Under the pieces are notes generated by a model, which saw nothing but the letters and a program-made list of their open reading frames with translations, did not search any database and was not told where the DNA came from. Positions 1 to 7,865 of a stretch of 64,000 nt of DNA are shown one piece after another (position 1 is the first letter of the stretch; every line of letters begins with the position of its first letter). Source of the stretch: Rhodobacteraceae bacterium EL53 (GTDB lineage: Bacteria; Pseudomonadota; Alphaproteobacteria; Rhodobacterales; Rhodobacteraceae); the NCBI GenBank assembly GCA_900313015.1, contig OMPR01000004.1, positions 124,001 to 188,000 of the forward strand. Reading direction: 5' to 3'. Position numbers and translations under genes: made by a program.

Positions 1-2370
1 TTGCGCCTCGCTACGCGGAATGCGCAGGTTGCGAGCCAGTCCAAACCCGGAAATGCCATAGATCACACCAAAGTTGATGGCTTTGGCCTGACGGCGAATG
101 TCGGCTGTCATCTCGTCCAGCGGCACGTCGAACATCTCTGACGCGGTCATGGCGTGAATATCCAACCCATCCGCAAAGGCTTGTTTCAAGGCATCAATGC
201 CAGCGATGTGGGCAAGGATGCGCAATTCGATCTGGCTGTAATCGAGCGACAGCAAGACATTGCCCGGTTCAGGAATAAATGCCTCGCGGATGCGGCGCCC
301 TTCTTCAGTGCGCACGGGAATATTCTGTAGGTTCGGGTCGGTCGAGGCCAGCCGGCCGGTGGTCGCCCCGGTGATCGAATACGACGTGTGAACCCGGCCC
401 GTATCAGGGTTGATGTGCGTTTGCAGCGCATCGGTATAGGTTGATTTCAGCTTGCTCAGCTGACGCCAATCCAACACCCGGCGGGGCAATTCGTGTTCGG
501 TTGCCAGATCTTCCAGAATGTCCGCACCGGTCGAATACTTGCCCGTCTTGCCCTTTTTGCCGCCCTCTAGCCCCATCTTTTCAAACAGAATTTCGCCCAA
601 TTGCGCGGGCGAGCCGACATTGAATGTTTCACCCGACAATTCGTGTATCTCGGCCTCAAGCCCTGCCATCTTCTGGGCAAACGCGTTGGACATACGGCTG
701 AGCACCTCGCGGTCGACTTTGATACCGTGCATTTCCATTTCAGCCAACACAGGCACCAGTGGCCGTTCCAGCGTTTCGTAAACGGTGGTGACCTGCGCGC
801 GGTGCAATTGAGGCTTGAAATGCTGCCAAAGACGCAGGGTGATATCGGCATCTTCGGCGGCGTAAGCGGTGGCCTCGTCAATTGGCACCTTGTCAAAGGT
901 GATCGCGGATTTACCGCTGCCCAACAGGGGTTTGATCGGGATTGGTGTGTGGTTCAGGTATCGGTCCGACAGGGTATCCATACCATGTCCGTGTTCCCCG
1001 GCGTGCATGGCTGATGACATCAGCATGGTATCGTCGATCGGGGCAACGGACACGCCGTACCGTTTGAAGATTTTGGAGTCGTATTTCATGTTCTGCCCGA
1101 TCTTCAGGATCGAGGGATCCTCAAGCACGGGTTTCAAGATATCGAGCGCCTCGTTCAACGGCATCTGCCCCTCGGCCAGCTCATCCGAGCCGAACAGATC
1201 GTCCGCTGATCCATCGCGGTGGGTCAGGGGGATGTAACAGGCGGTGCCGGCCTGAACACAGAGCGAAATGCCGACCAGATCGACGATCATTTCATTTAGG
1301 CCAGTGGTTTCGGTATCCACAGCGACCCAACCATGCTCGCGGATCTGATCCACCCATTTATGCAGCGCTGCCGCGTCGCGCACACACTCGTATTTTGTGG
1401 CATCAAACGGAATGTCCGCGACGGCGATTTCTTCGGCTTCGGGGGCGACCTTGTCGGTGATGGTCGGGGCTTCGGCCCCCAGTTGATCCGCGATCCGCTT
1501 GGTCAGAGTGCGGAATTCCATTTCGGCCAGAAAGGCCAGCAACTTGTCTGGATCAGGATCACGAACCTCCAGATCCTCGAGCGTGAAATCGAGCGGGGTG
1601 TTTTCGTCCAGTTGAACCAGCCGCTTGGACAGCTCGATCTGATCGCGTTTTTCGACCAAAGTCTGGCGGCGTTTGGGTTGTTTGATCTCTTCGGCGCGAT
1701 CCAGCAGGCTTTCCAGATCACCGTATTCGTTGATTAATAACGCGGCGGTTTTGATGCCAATGCCGGGCGCGCCGGGCACGTTGTCTACGCTATCCCCGGC
1801 CAGCGCCTGCACATCCACGACCCGGTCAGGGAACACGCCGAATTTCTCGAACACTCCATCCCGGTCAATGCGCTTGTTCTTCATCGCGTCGTACATTTCG
1901 ACACCGTCACCGACCAATTGCATCAAGTCTTTGTCCGAACTGATGATGGTACAACGGCCACCGGCCGCGCGCGCTTGTACAGCTAGGGTCGCGATGATGT
2001 CGTCGGCCTCGTACCCTTCTTTTTCCTCGCAGGCGATGTTGAAGGCGTGGGTCGCTTCCCGCGTCAGGGGCATCTGTGGGCGCAAATCCTCGGGCATTGC
2101 CTCGCGATTGGCTTTGTAGAGGTCATACATATCGTTGCGGAAAGTATGGGACCCCTTGTCAAAGATGACCGCGACATGCGTCGGGGCATCCGGGCCGTGG
2201 TTGCTTTCGACATAGCGTTGCAACATGTTGCAGAACCCGGACACGGCGCCAATCGGCAGGCCGTCGGATTTTCGCGTCAGCGGCGGCAGCGCGTGATAGG
2301 CACGGAAAATGAAGGCCGAGCCATCGATCAAGTGCAAATGGCAGCCTTTGCCAAATTCTGTTTTGCTCAT
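1..2370 (-). CDS. polA: DNA polymerase I (3' end beyond window)
   Basis: Template-directed DNA repair and Okazaki-fragment processing enzyme in the cytoplasm. Reading leftward from an ATG at 2370, the protein starts MSKTEFGKGCHLHLIDGSA and carries an N-terminal 5'-3' exonuclease domain (about residues 1-290, with EADD and SSDKDLMQL blocks). A proofreading domain with the DTETTGLN motif follows, then the polymerase domain with TTGRLASTDPNLQNIP, SLDYSQIELR and INFGVIYGISGFG. The first 790 codons lie in the window and the frame is still open at base 1, so the gene is cut by the window edge. It is the full three-domain type. It stands alone, with about 220 bp to the ABC ATPase gene upstream. Identification is certain. 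Confidence 0.97.
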   Translation of the reverse strand, partial: MSKTEFGKGCHLHLIDGSAFIFRAYHALPPLTRKSDGLPIGAVSGFCNMLQRYVESNHGPDAPTHVAVIFDKGSHTFRNDMYDLYKANREAMPEDLRPQMPLTREATHAFNIACEEKEGYEADDIIATLAVQARAAGGRCTIISSDKDLMQLVGDGVEMYDAMKNKRIDRDGVFEKFGVFPDRVVDVQALAGDSVDNVPGAPGIGIKTAALLINEYGDLESLLDRAEEIKQPKRRQTLVEKRDQIELSKRLVQLDENTPLDFTLEDLEVRDPDPDKLLAFLAEMEFRTLTKRIADQLGAEAPTITDKVAPEAEEIAVADIPFDATKYECVRDAAALHKWVDQIREHGWVAVDTETTGLNEMIVDLVGISLCVQAGTACYIPLTHRDGSADDLFGSDELAEGQMPLNEALDILKPVLEDPSILKIGQNMKYDSKIFKRYGVSVAPIDDTMLMSSAMHAGEHGHGMDTLSDRYLNHTPIPIKPLLGSGKSAITFDKVPIDEATAYAAEDADITLRLWQHFKPQLHRAQVTTVYETLERPLVPVLAEMEMHGIKVDREVLSRMSNAFAQKMAGLEAEIHELSGETFNVGSPAQLGEILFEKMGLEGGKKGKTGKYSTGADILEDLATEHELPRRVLDWRQLSKLKSTYTDALQTHINPDTGRVHTSYSITGATTGRLASTDPNLQNIPVRTEEGRRIREAFIPEPGNVLLSLDYSQIELRILAHIAGIDALKQAFADGLDIHAMTASEMFDVPLDEMTADIRRQAKAINFGVIYGISGFGLARNLRIPRSEAQ

Positions 2371-2590
2371 GGTGTGCTGCCCTATCCGCTCAGTTTCATC
2401 GGTGTCTGTGCATTCTATCCGTTATCCGAGTGCGATCCGCAATCGTACAGGGCGCAGTGACCCCCGAATTTGAACAGGATTTTGCCAAAAGCTTTGAGAG
2501 GCATTGGATGCAGAAGGAGGTGTGCCGCCTGATTAAGGCACCATGGCCAAGGGCCCCAGCAGGTCAGAGGGGCCAATGCGAACGCTGTGT

Positions 2591-3523
2591 TCAGGCTGCG
2601 CCCGACGTCAGGGCAAGAAACACATCTTCCAGATCGGCTTCTTGCGTTTTGACGTCGCGGATCCGGATATTTGCGGCCCGCACCGCCTCTAGCACCTGTT
2701 CCGCGCTCAGCTGTTGGCTGTGATAGTGCAACGCTATAGTGCCATCGGATCCGAACGATGCATCAATCCCCTCGGCCCGTGGCAATGTCGTGGCGGGTTC
2801 ATCGGGGACAATCACCATGGTGCGCCTATCGAGGCGCCCCAACAGGTTGGCGGTGCTATCTTGTACCACCAGTTGACCCTGATTGATGATCGCAATCTCG
2901 TCACACATTTCCTGCGCTTCTTCGAGGTAGTGTGTGGTCAGGATAATCGTCATCCCCTGCTCATTCAGCTTGCGAACATTGGCCCACAGCATTTGGCGCA
3001 GTCCAATATCGACCCCAGCAGTCGGCTCATCAAGCACCAGAATATGGGGGCGATGAACCAGCGCTTTGCCCAGCAACAAACGACGGCGCATACCGCCGGA
3101 CAGAGTTCTGGCATAGGCCTCGGCTTTGTCTGTCAGGCCAATCATCTCAAGGATTTCATCGCTGCGGCGCTGTGCCTTAGGGACGCCATACAGTCCCGCC
3201 TGTACCTCTAACGCGCCGCGTGGGGTGAAAAACGGATCAAGGTTCAGCTCTTGTGGCATCACTCCAATCGAGGCGCGGGATTGGCGCGGGTTGGCATCCT
3301 GATCAAACCCCCAGATCGTTACCGAGCCACTGGATTTGACGACAAGACCTGCAAGGACATTGATCAGGGTGGATTTCCCCGCCCCATTTGGCCCAAGCAG
3401 CCCGAAAACTGATCCCCTTGGGACGGAAAGATCGATACCCTTGAGTGCATGTTTTTCGGGTTGGTTGCGCCCGCCACTGTAGGTTTTGGTCAACCCCTGG
3501 ATCCGGATCGCGTCCTGTGTCAT
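2591..3523 (-). CDS. ABC transporter ATP-binding protein (CcmA/NodI type)
   Basis: Cytoplasmic ATPase subunit of an ABC transporter, 310 residues. It has Walker A GPNGAGKST, a Q-loop region GVMPQELNLDPFFTP, signature LSGGMRRRL, Walker B ILVLDEPTAGVD and the H-loop TTHYLEEA, the last in the form seen in multidrug or polysaccharide exporters of the CcmA/NodI class. A longer frame runs up to 3775, but its extra N-terminus lies antisense to the zinc-protein gene and looks non-coding. The ATG at 3523 (MTQDAIRIQGLTKTY) puts the ABC fold at the normal position. No permease gene adjoins it, so substrate and partner are unknown. Confidence 0.9.
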   Translation of the reverse strand: MTQDAIRIQGLTKTYSGGRNQPEKHALKGIDLSVPRGSVFGLLGPNGAGKSTLINVLAGLVVKSSGSVTIWGFDQDANPRQSRASIGVMPQELNLDPFFTPRGALEVQAGLYGVPKAQRRSDEILEMIGLTDKAEAYARTLSGGMRRRLLLGKALVHRPHILVLDEPTAGVDIGLRQMLWANVRKLNEQGMTIILTTHYLEEAQEMCDEIAIINQGQLVVQDSTANLLGRLDRRTMVIVPDEPATTLPRAEGIDASFGSDGTIALHYHSQQLSAEQVLEAVRAANIRIRDVKTQEADLEDVFLALTSGAA

Positions 3524-3610
3524 CTGCGGCTCTTGCCCCTGTGCATTCCATCGCTCATAAACGCATCTATTCCATGCCCGCGAAGCCGACAACCAGAAGG
3601 ACCGCCAGCG

Positions 3611-3787
3611 ATGACAATTGAAGCGCCGGAAACCAAAATTGTTGAAAATGCCCGTGTTGCCTGTGATGGCAGCGAAGGTGCTTTGGGGCATCCCCGCGTT
3701 TGGTTGCAAATCCCCGAGGATACCGGTCGCGTTGAATGTCCGTATTGCGATTGCCTGTATATTCTTAAAGGGCACGAAGACGACTGA
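3611..3787 (+). CDS. CHCC zinc-finger domain protein
   Basis: A 58-residue protein with one Cys near residue 18, a His near residue 27, and a C-terminal CPYCDC pair, the arrangement of the zf-CHCC family related to the mitochondrial complex I accessory subunit NDUFS6. In alphaproteobacteria such proteins are thought to bind zinc and may associate with NADH dehydrogenase. That role is family knowledge, not shown here. The ATG at 3611 gives the compact domain; a longer frame from 3449 overlaps the divergent ABC gene and is unlikely. It is divergent from the ABC gene and convergent with the MocR gene. Confidence 0.85.
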   Translation: MTIEAPETKIVENARVACDGSEGALGHPRVWLQIPEDTGRVECPYCDCLYILKGHEDD

Positions 3788-3811
3788 TCAAGCGGTGGTA
3801 GGCGTGGTGTC

Positions 3812-5185
3812 TTAGCCGAGCCAATCTTTGCGAACAACGGCATCGTTGAGGGCGATCAGGTCTTCTTTGAGTTGGCGGATTGGGGTTGGCCCACCAAGGC
3901 ACACCCGCACGGCTTCCGGCAATGGTAGATATGTGACCGCGAAGGCATCGCTTGGCATCAGGCCAATTTGACGAGTTGCCATCCGACCCATCAATTCGGC
4001 GCGGCTGGTGCCAGGTGGCAGCGTGAGCCAAAGGTTGAATGCGTATGGGTCACTGCGAAACGAACAATTTTTCAGGATTGATGCGGCCAGATCTTGGCGC
4101 TCTTTTGCGGCTTTTCGAATAAACGTCTGAAGCTCGGCAGCTGTGCCATCTTCGATCCATCGTCCCATCAAGGCCAGCGTCAGCGGTGAGGTCATCACGC
4201 TCATGCTGCGCAGAATTTGGGAGAATTGCCCCATAAGATCCTGTCTTGGAACCGTCGTATAGGCCAGTCGCAGCCCCGCACCAAACGCTTTGGACAGACC
4301 GGCAATATGCCACCCTAAATCCGGAATTAGATGAGAGATCGGGACTGGCGCCTCGGGCGTCACAAAGCAATAGGCGTCATCTTCGATCAGAGGGATATCA
4401 TGCTTGCGCAAGACGGCGGCGATCTCTTTGCGACGCTCAGGTGGGATGGTGGTGGTGGTCGGGTTCTGCAATGTGGGGTTTAGATACAGGGCTGAGGGCC
4501 AAAGCGTCGTAATCCGCTCTTCTAAAGCATCGGGAAGAATGCCGTGTTCATCACTGGCGACCCCTTCAAGCTGGATGCCAAGGCGGGATGCAATCGATCG
4601 GATGCCGGGATAGGTCAAGTCCTCACATAGCACGGTCATGCCGGGTTCGCTGAGGAGCGTCAGAATTGCAAACAGGCTGGCGTGTGCGCCGGGAGTGATG
4701 GTCAGTTGGTCCGGGGTGTGGGACAGCCCATGTTGTTGCATCCAATCAATTGCGATGTCGCGATCATGGGGGCTGCCGGTGACGGATTGGTATCGCAGCA
4801 GCGGTACAAGGTTTGCTGACACATGCGAAAGCCCTTGCTGCATGCGGGCGATCAAGTCTGGATCATCCGGTTCTGGCGGCATGTTCATCATCGGGTCTTC
4901 TTCCGATGAACGTCTGGGATCGGGGTGTTCTGTTTCCGCTTCGATGGCGCGGACAAAGGTGCCGCGCCCGACAAAGCTTTCGATGTAGCCACGTCGGACT
5001 GCTTCGGCATAGCCCCGCGAAACTGTCGAAAAATCCAGACCCAAAACTTGGGCGACCGCGCGTTGTGCGGGAAGCCGGTCACCCGGAGACAGGGTTCCCT
5101 TGTCTATGTCAGAGCGGATGGCTTCGGCAATTTCAATGTACCGGGGATTGCCGGTGTCGCTTAGTACAGGGCTCCAGAGAGTCAT
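3812..5185 (-). CDS. MocR-type regulator (GntR HTH plus aminotransferase domain)
   Basis: A transcription factor with an N-terminal GntR winged helix (about residues 10-80, including GDRLPAQRAVAQVLGLDFST) fused to a class I/II aminotransferase fold that should bind PLP. The PLP region is visible as IPLIEDDAYCF and HIAGLSKAFGAGLR, with the Schiff-base lysine in LSKAFG. Proteins of this family sense pyridoxal phosphate or amino compounds and often control a divergent gene. I chose ATG 5185 because GAGG lies 8 bases upstream; ATGs at 5206 and 5272 are alternatives. The divergent neighbour is a DUF983 gene, so that gene or an unlinked one may be the target. Confidence 0.9.
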   Translation of the reverse strand: MTLWSPVLSDTGNPRYIEIAEAIRSDIDKGTLSPGDRLPAQRAVAQVLGLDFSTVSRGYAEAVRRGYIESFVGRGTFVRAIEAETEHPDPRRSSEEDPMMNMPPEPDDPDLIARMQQGLSHVSANLVPLLRYQSVTGSPHDRDIAIDWMQQHGLSHTPDQLTITPGAHASLFAILTLLSEPGMTVLCEDLTYPGIRSIASRLGIQLEGVASDEHGILPDALEERITTLWPSALYLNPTLQNPTTTTIPPERRKEIAAVLRKHDIPLIEDDAYCFVTPEAPVPISHLIPDLGWHIAGLSKAFGAGLRLAYTTVPRQDLMGQFSQILRSMSVMTSPLTLALMGRWIEDGTAAELQTFIRKAAKERQDLAASILKNCSFRSDPYAFNLWLTLPPGTSRAELMGRMATRQIGLMPSDAFAVTYLPLPEAVRVCLGGPTPIRQLKEDLIALNDAVVRKDWLG

Positions 5186-5238
5186 GGAGGGGGCCTCATT
5201 TTTCATGGCTGCACGATCATTAAGGGGGGCGTGCATAC

Positions 5239-5275
5239 ATTGCAACCACATTGTACTCAATAATGATTGCAATCA
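5239..5275. promoter_or_regulatory. Candidate MocR operator: ATTGCAA direct repeats and palindrome
   Basis: The divergent promoter region holds two direct copies of ATTGCAA (5239-5245 and 5266-5272), 27 bases apart. The second sits in a perfect 12-bp palindrome TGATTGCAATCA (5264-5275). MocR regulators are known to bind direct repeats with such spacing. Assignment to the adjacent regulator is inference. Confidence 0.4.
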
Positions 5276-5320
5276 ATTTGGGTTCAATCTATGTATCCGG
5301 CGACTCAAGGAGAGAATGCG

Positions 5321-5701
5321 ATGACGGATGCACCCGCGCAGGAAATAGAAACACGCGAAGTGAAGCCGGCGATCCTGAATGGATTGCGGCTTAAGTGTCC
5401 GCGCTGCGGTAAGGGCAAATTGCTGCATAGCTATGTCAAAGTGAACGATAGCTGCTCTAATTGCGGTTTGGACCTGACGCCCCAGCGGGCGGATGATGGT
5501 CCGGCTTACCTGACCATTCTAATCGTGGGTCACATTTTGGGCTTTGCATTGCACATCGCGTTCACCCAATGGCGCCCAGAGCCGCTTGAGCTTGCGCTGG
5601 TAATGTCAGTGCTTGCAGTGGGGAGCGCGCTGGCCCTGTTGCCTCGGATGAAGGGTCTGATCGTGGGGTATCAGTGGGCCAAACGCATGCACGGTTTTTG
5701 A
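5321..5701 (+). CDS. DUF983 family membrane protein
   Basis: A 126-residue protein. An N-terminal zinc-ribbon-like part with CPRCGKGKL and CSNCGLDL (two CxxC pairs) is followed by the family motif RADDGPAYLTILIVGHI and two hydrophobic helices. DUF983 proteins are common in alphaproteobacteria and their function is unknown. The start at 5321 is supported by AAGGAG at 5307-5312. It is divergent from the MocR gene and convergent with znuB. Confidence 0.88.
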   Translation: MTDAPAQEIETREVKPAILNGLRLKCPRCGKGKLLHSYVKVNDSCSNCGLDLTPQRADDGPAYLTILIVGHILGFALHIAFTQWRPEPLELALVMSVLAVGSALALLPRMKGLIVGYQWAKRMHGF

Positions 5702-5743
5702 TCGTCCATTCGATCTATTTGGTTGTTTTGGGGCTGCCCGCAA

Positions 5744-6553
5744 TTATGCGTGCAGCCTTGTTTTTATCCAATGGGTCATTCCCGACGCTGTAAAGAAGAT
5801 TGCGGCAAGACAAACAATGGATGGACCGGTGGGGGTGTCAAAGTGGTATGACGCCTGAAGCCCGCCCAGTGCGGCAAGGCCTCCAAGACAGGCGGCGATC
5901 AAAACCATCCGCTCGGGCGTGTTGGCAAAAGGTCGGGCAGACGCGGCCGGTATGATCAGCATCGCGGCAATCAAGAGCACGCCCACCACTTTGATTGCGA
6001 CCGCAACAACCACTGACAAGGCCAGCGTCAAAATCAGTTGCTCTCGCTTGGGGTCAATGCCGGACGCGCGTGCAAGGTCCGGGTTCAGTGTGGATAGCAA
6101 CAAGCCAGACCAACGCCACCAAATCAGGACAAGCACCAGCAGTGCTCCGCCCCAGATCACCATCAGATCTGTTTTGTTTACGGCAAGGATATCGCCAAAC
6201 AAATAGGACATCAGATCAACGCGCACATCTTGGATAAGCGATACGGCGATCAGGCCAATCGCAAGGGAGGAATGGGCGATCACCCCCAACAGGGTGTCCA
6301 TCGCATATCCGCGTCCGCTGAGTGTTGAGATTGTCGTCGCCATAATCAAGCACACAGCGAGGACGCCCACAAAAATAGACATTGAAAAGCTGAGTGCGAG
6401 CGCAACTCCCATGATCGACGCATGGGCGGTGGCGTCCCCAAAATAGGCCATCCGCCGCCAAACCACGAAACACCCCAAAGGGGCTGCGGCCAACGCAACG
6501 CCAAGACCGGCAAGTGCGGCGCGCATCAAAAAACTGTCGAGGAAAACGCTCAT
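5744..6553 (-). CDS. znuB: Zinc ABC transporter permease ZnuB
   Basis: Inner-membrane permease of the ABC-3 metal family, 269 residues with about eight hydrophobic helices. The opening block PLGCFVVWRRMAYFGDATAHAS is the family hallmark. It should move Zn2+ delivered by ZnuA through the membrane using ATP hydrolysis by ZnuC. Its ATG overlaps the stop of znuC in an ATGA (6550-6553), indicating translational coupling in a zur-znuC-znuB operon. Confidence 0.95.
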   Translation of the reverse strand: MSVFLDSFLMRAALAGLGVALAAAPLGCFVVWRRMAYFGDATAHASIMGVALALSFSMSIFVGVLAVCLIMATTISTLSGRGYAMDTLLGVIAHSSLAIGLIAVSLIQDVRVDLMSYLFGDILAVNKTDLMVIWGGALLVLVLIWWRWSGLLLSTLNPDLARASGIDPKREQLILTLALSVVVAVAIKVVGVLLIAAMLIIPAASARPFANTPERMVLIAACLGGLAALGGLQASYHFDTPTGPSIVCLAAIFFTASGMTHWIKTRLHA

Positions 6554-7281
6554 GCTGAAGTCTCGTGCGTGTGATCGTGGTGGTGATTGTGTTCATGGCG
6601 ATACAGTGCCAGCGCGCCTTGGGTGCCGGTCCCAAACAGAGCGCGGTATTCCGGGGCCGAGGCGACATGCTCGGGCGCACCTTCGCAGCAGATGTGACCG
6701 TTCAGGCAGATCACCCGATCAGAGGCGGCCATAACGACATGTAATTCGTGACTGACCATCAAAACGGCGCATCCAATTGTTTTGCGAACGTCTTCGATTT
6801 GACGATAGAAAGCGGCAGAGCCGGGTTGATCCAATCCTTGGGTTGCTTCGTCCAGAATAAGCAGTTGGGGGCGCATCAACAACGCTCGTGCAAGCAACGC
6901 GCGTTGAAACTGCCCACCGGAAAGCGCGGACATTTGCGACCCCATCAGATTGCCAGCACCCGCTTGGGCCAGAGCAGCCTCGGCATCTGCGTCGCTGACC
7001 CGGTTTGGCAGGCTTAGGAACCGTCGAACGGTGAGCGGTAGAGTTGGGTCAATGTGCAGCTTTTGCGGGACATAGCCAATGCGTAGACCGGCCTGTTTTG
7101 ACACCTTGCCGCCATTGGGGCGCACGGCGCCGATGATGGACCGCAACAGGGTGGATTTACCCGATCCATTTGGGCCAACAACGGTAACGATTTCTCCGGC
7201 ATTCAGGGTCAGGTTTACGTGACTTAAGACCGTTCTGCCGCCAAAACGGACCGATAGCCCCTGCAAATCAACGAGACTCAT
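6550..7281 (-). CDS. znuC: Zinc ABC transporter ATPase ZnuC
   Basis: A 243-residue ATPase with Walker A GPNGSGKST (residues 36-44), signature LSGGQ (120-124) and Walker B LLILDEA (140-146). The C-terminal tail is histidine-rich (HEHNHHHDHTHE), a common feature of zinc transport ATPases that may bind metal. The ATG at 7281 overlaps the zur stop codon as ATGA, which favours it over the longer frame to 7311. Cytoplasmic partner of ZnuB. Confidence 0.95.
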   Translation of the reverse strand: MSLVDLQGLSVRFGGRTVLSHVNLTLNAGEIVTVVGPNGSGKSTLLRSIIGAVRPNGGKVSKQAGLRIGYVPQKLHIDPTLPLTVRRFLSLPNRVSDADAEAALAQAGAGNLMGSQMSALSGGQFQRALLARALLMRPQLLILDEATQGLDQPGSAAFYRQIEDVRKTIGCAVLMVSHELHVVMAASDRVICLNGHICCEGAPEHVASAPEYRALFGTGTQGALALYRHEHNHHHDHTHETSA

Positions 7282-7760
7282 GATGCGGTGGCATCCTGAC
7301 AATTTGGGCATAGGCCCTCGGCTTCGATCACGATCCGTTCGATCGTGAACCCTAGATCCTTCGCGGTGCGTCCGAGTTGGCTCTTACTGAGTTCTGAGGC
7401 GGACTCGGCCACTGTGTCGCATTCCCGGCAGATCATAAACACAGGGGTGTGGACTTCCCCTGGCTGGGTGCAGGCGACAAAGGCATTCATACGTTCAATT
7501 TTGTGAGCGAAACCATTTTTGACCAGAAAATCCAAAGCGCGATAAGCCACCGGGGGCTGTGAGCCCAGGTTTTCTTGGCGCAGTCGGTCGAGAATTTCAT
7601 AGGCCCCGAGCGCGCGATGCTCTTCCAACAGGATTTCAAGAACACGTTTGCGGATCGGGGTGAGTTGTAGCCCGGCCTGCTTGCAGTGTTTATCGGCGAC
7701 ATCGACGGTGTTTTGAATGCAACAGCTGTGATCGTGATGGGTGAACCCTATCGCGGCCAT
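7278..7760 (-). CDS. zur: Zinc uptake regulator Zur (Fur family)
   Basis: A 160-residue Fur-family repressor. It has an N-terminal winged helix (about residues 25-90, LTPIRKRVLEILLEEHRALGAYEI) and a C-terminal dimerisation domain. The structural zinc site is visible as C111-x2-C114 and C151-x2-C154. The N-terminus also carries HHDHSCC. It heads an operon with znuCB and is divergent from znuA, so it very likely represses both directions when zinc is plentiful. A Fur or Mur identity is less likely because of this context. Confidence 0.93.
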   Translation of the reverse strand: MAAIGFTHHDHSCCIQNTVDVADKHCKQAGLQLTPIRKRVLEILLEEHRALGAYEILDRLRQENLGSQPPVAYRALDFLVKNGFAHKIERMNAFVACTQPGEVHTPVFMICRECDTVAESASELSKSQLGRTAKDLGFTIERIVIEAEGLCPNCQDATAS

Positions 7761-7798
7761 GATTGTGCTCCTTTTGTGTCAGCCCTCATTTGGGGCTT

Positions 7799-7818
7799 GA
7801 TATGTTATACTATGACGC
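7799..7818. promoter_or_regulatory. Candidate Zur box in the zur promoter
   Basis: An AT-rich imperfect dyad, GATATGTTATACTATGACGC, resembling alphaproteobacterial Zur sites built on a TGTTATA core. It lies about 40 bases upstream of the zur start. The call rests on context plus core similarity. Confidence 0.5.
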
Positions 7819-7836
7819 TTAACAACCCCTCCCTAG

Positions 7837-7855
7837 ATGTGTTATAAAGTTACAT
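7837..7855. promoter_or_regulatory. Candidate Zur box in the znuA promoter
   Basis: ATGTGTTATAAAGTTACAT is an imperfect palindrome with outer arms ATGT/ACAT. It ends just before the GGAG ribosome site of znuA (7856-7859), so a bound repressor would cover the translation initiation region. It shares the GTTATA core with the box at 7799. Confidence 0.5.
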
Positions 7856-7865
7856 GGAGCGCGAC

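Noticed and set aside
3524-3775. N-terminal extension of the ABC ATPase to 3775
   Set aside because: The added residues lie antisense to the CHCC zinc protein and have no ABC similarity; the fold starts at the 3523 ATG.
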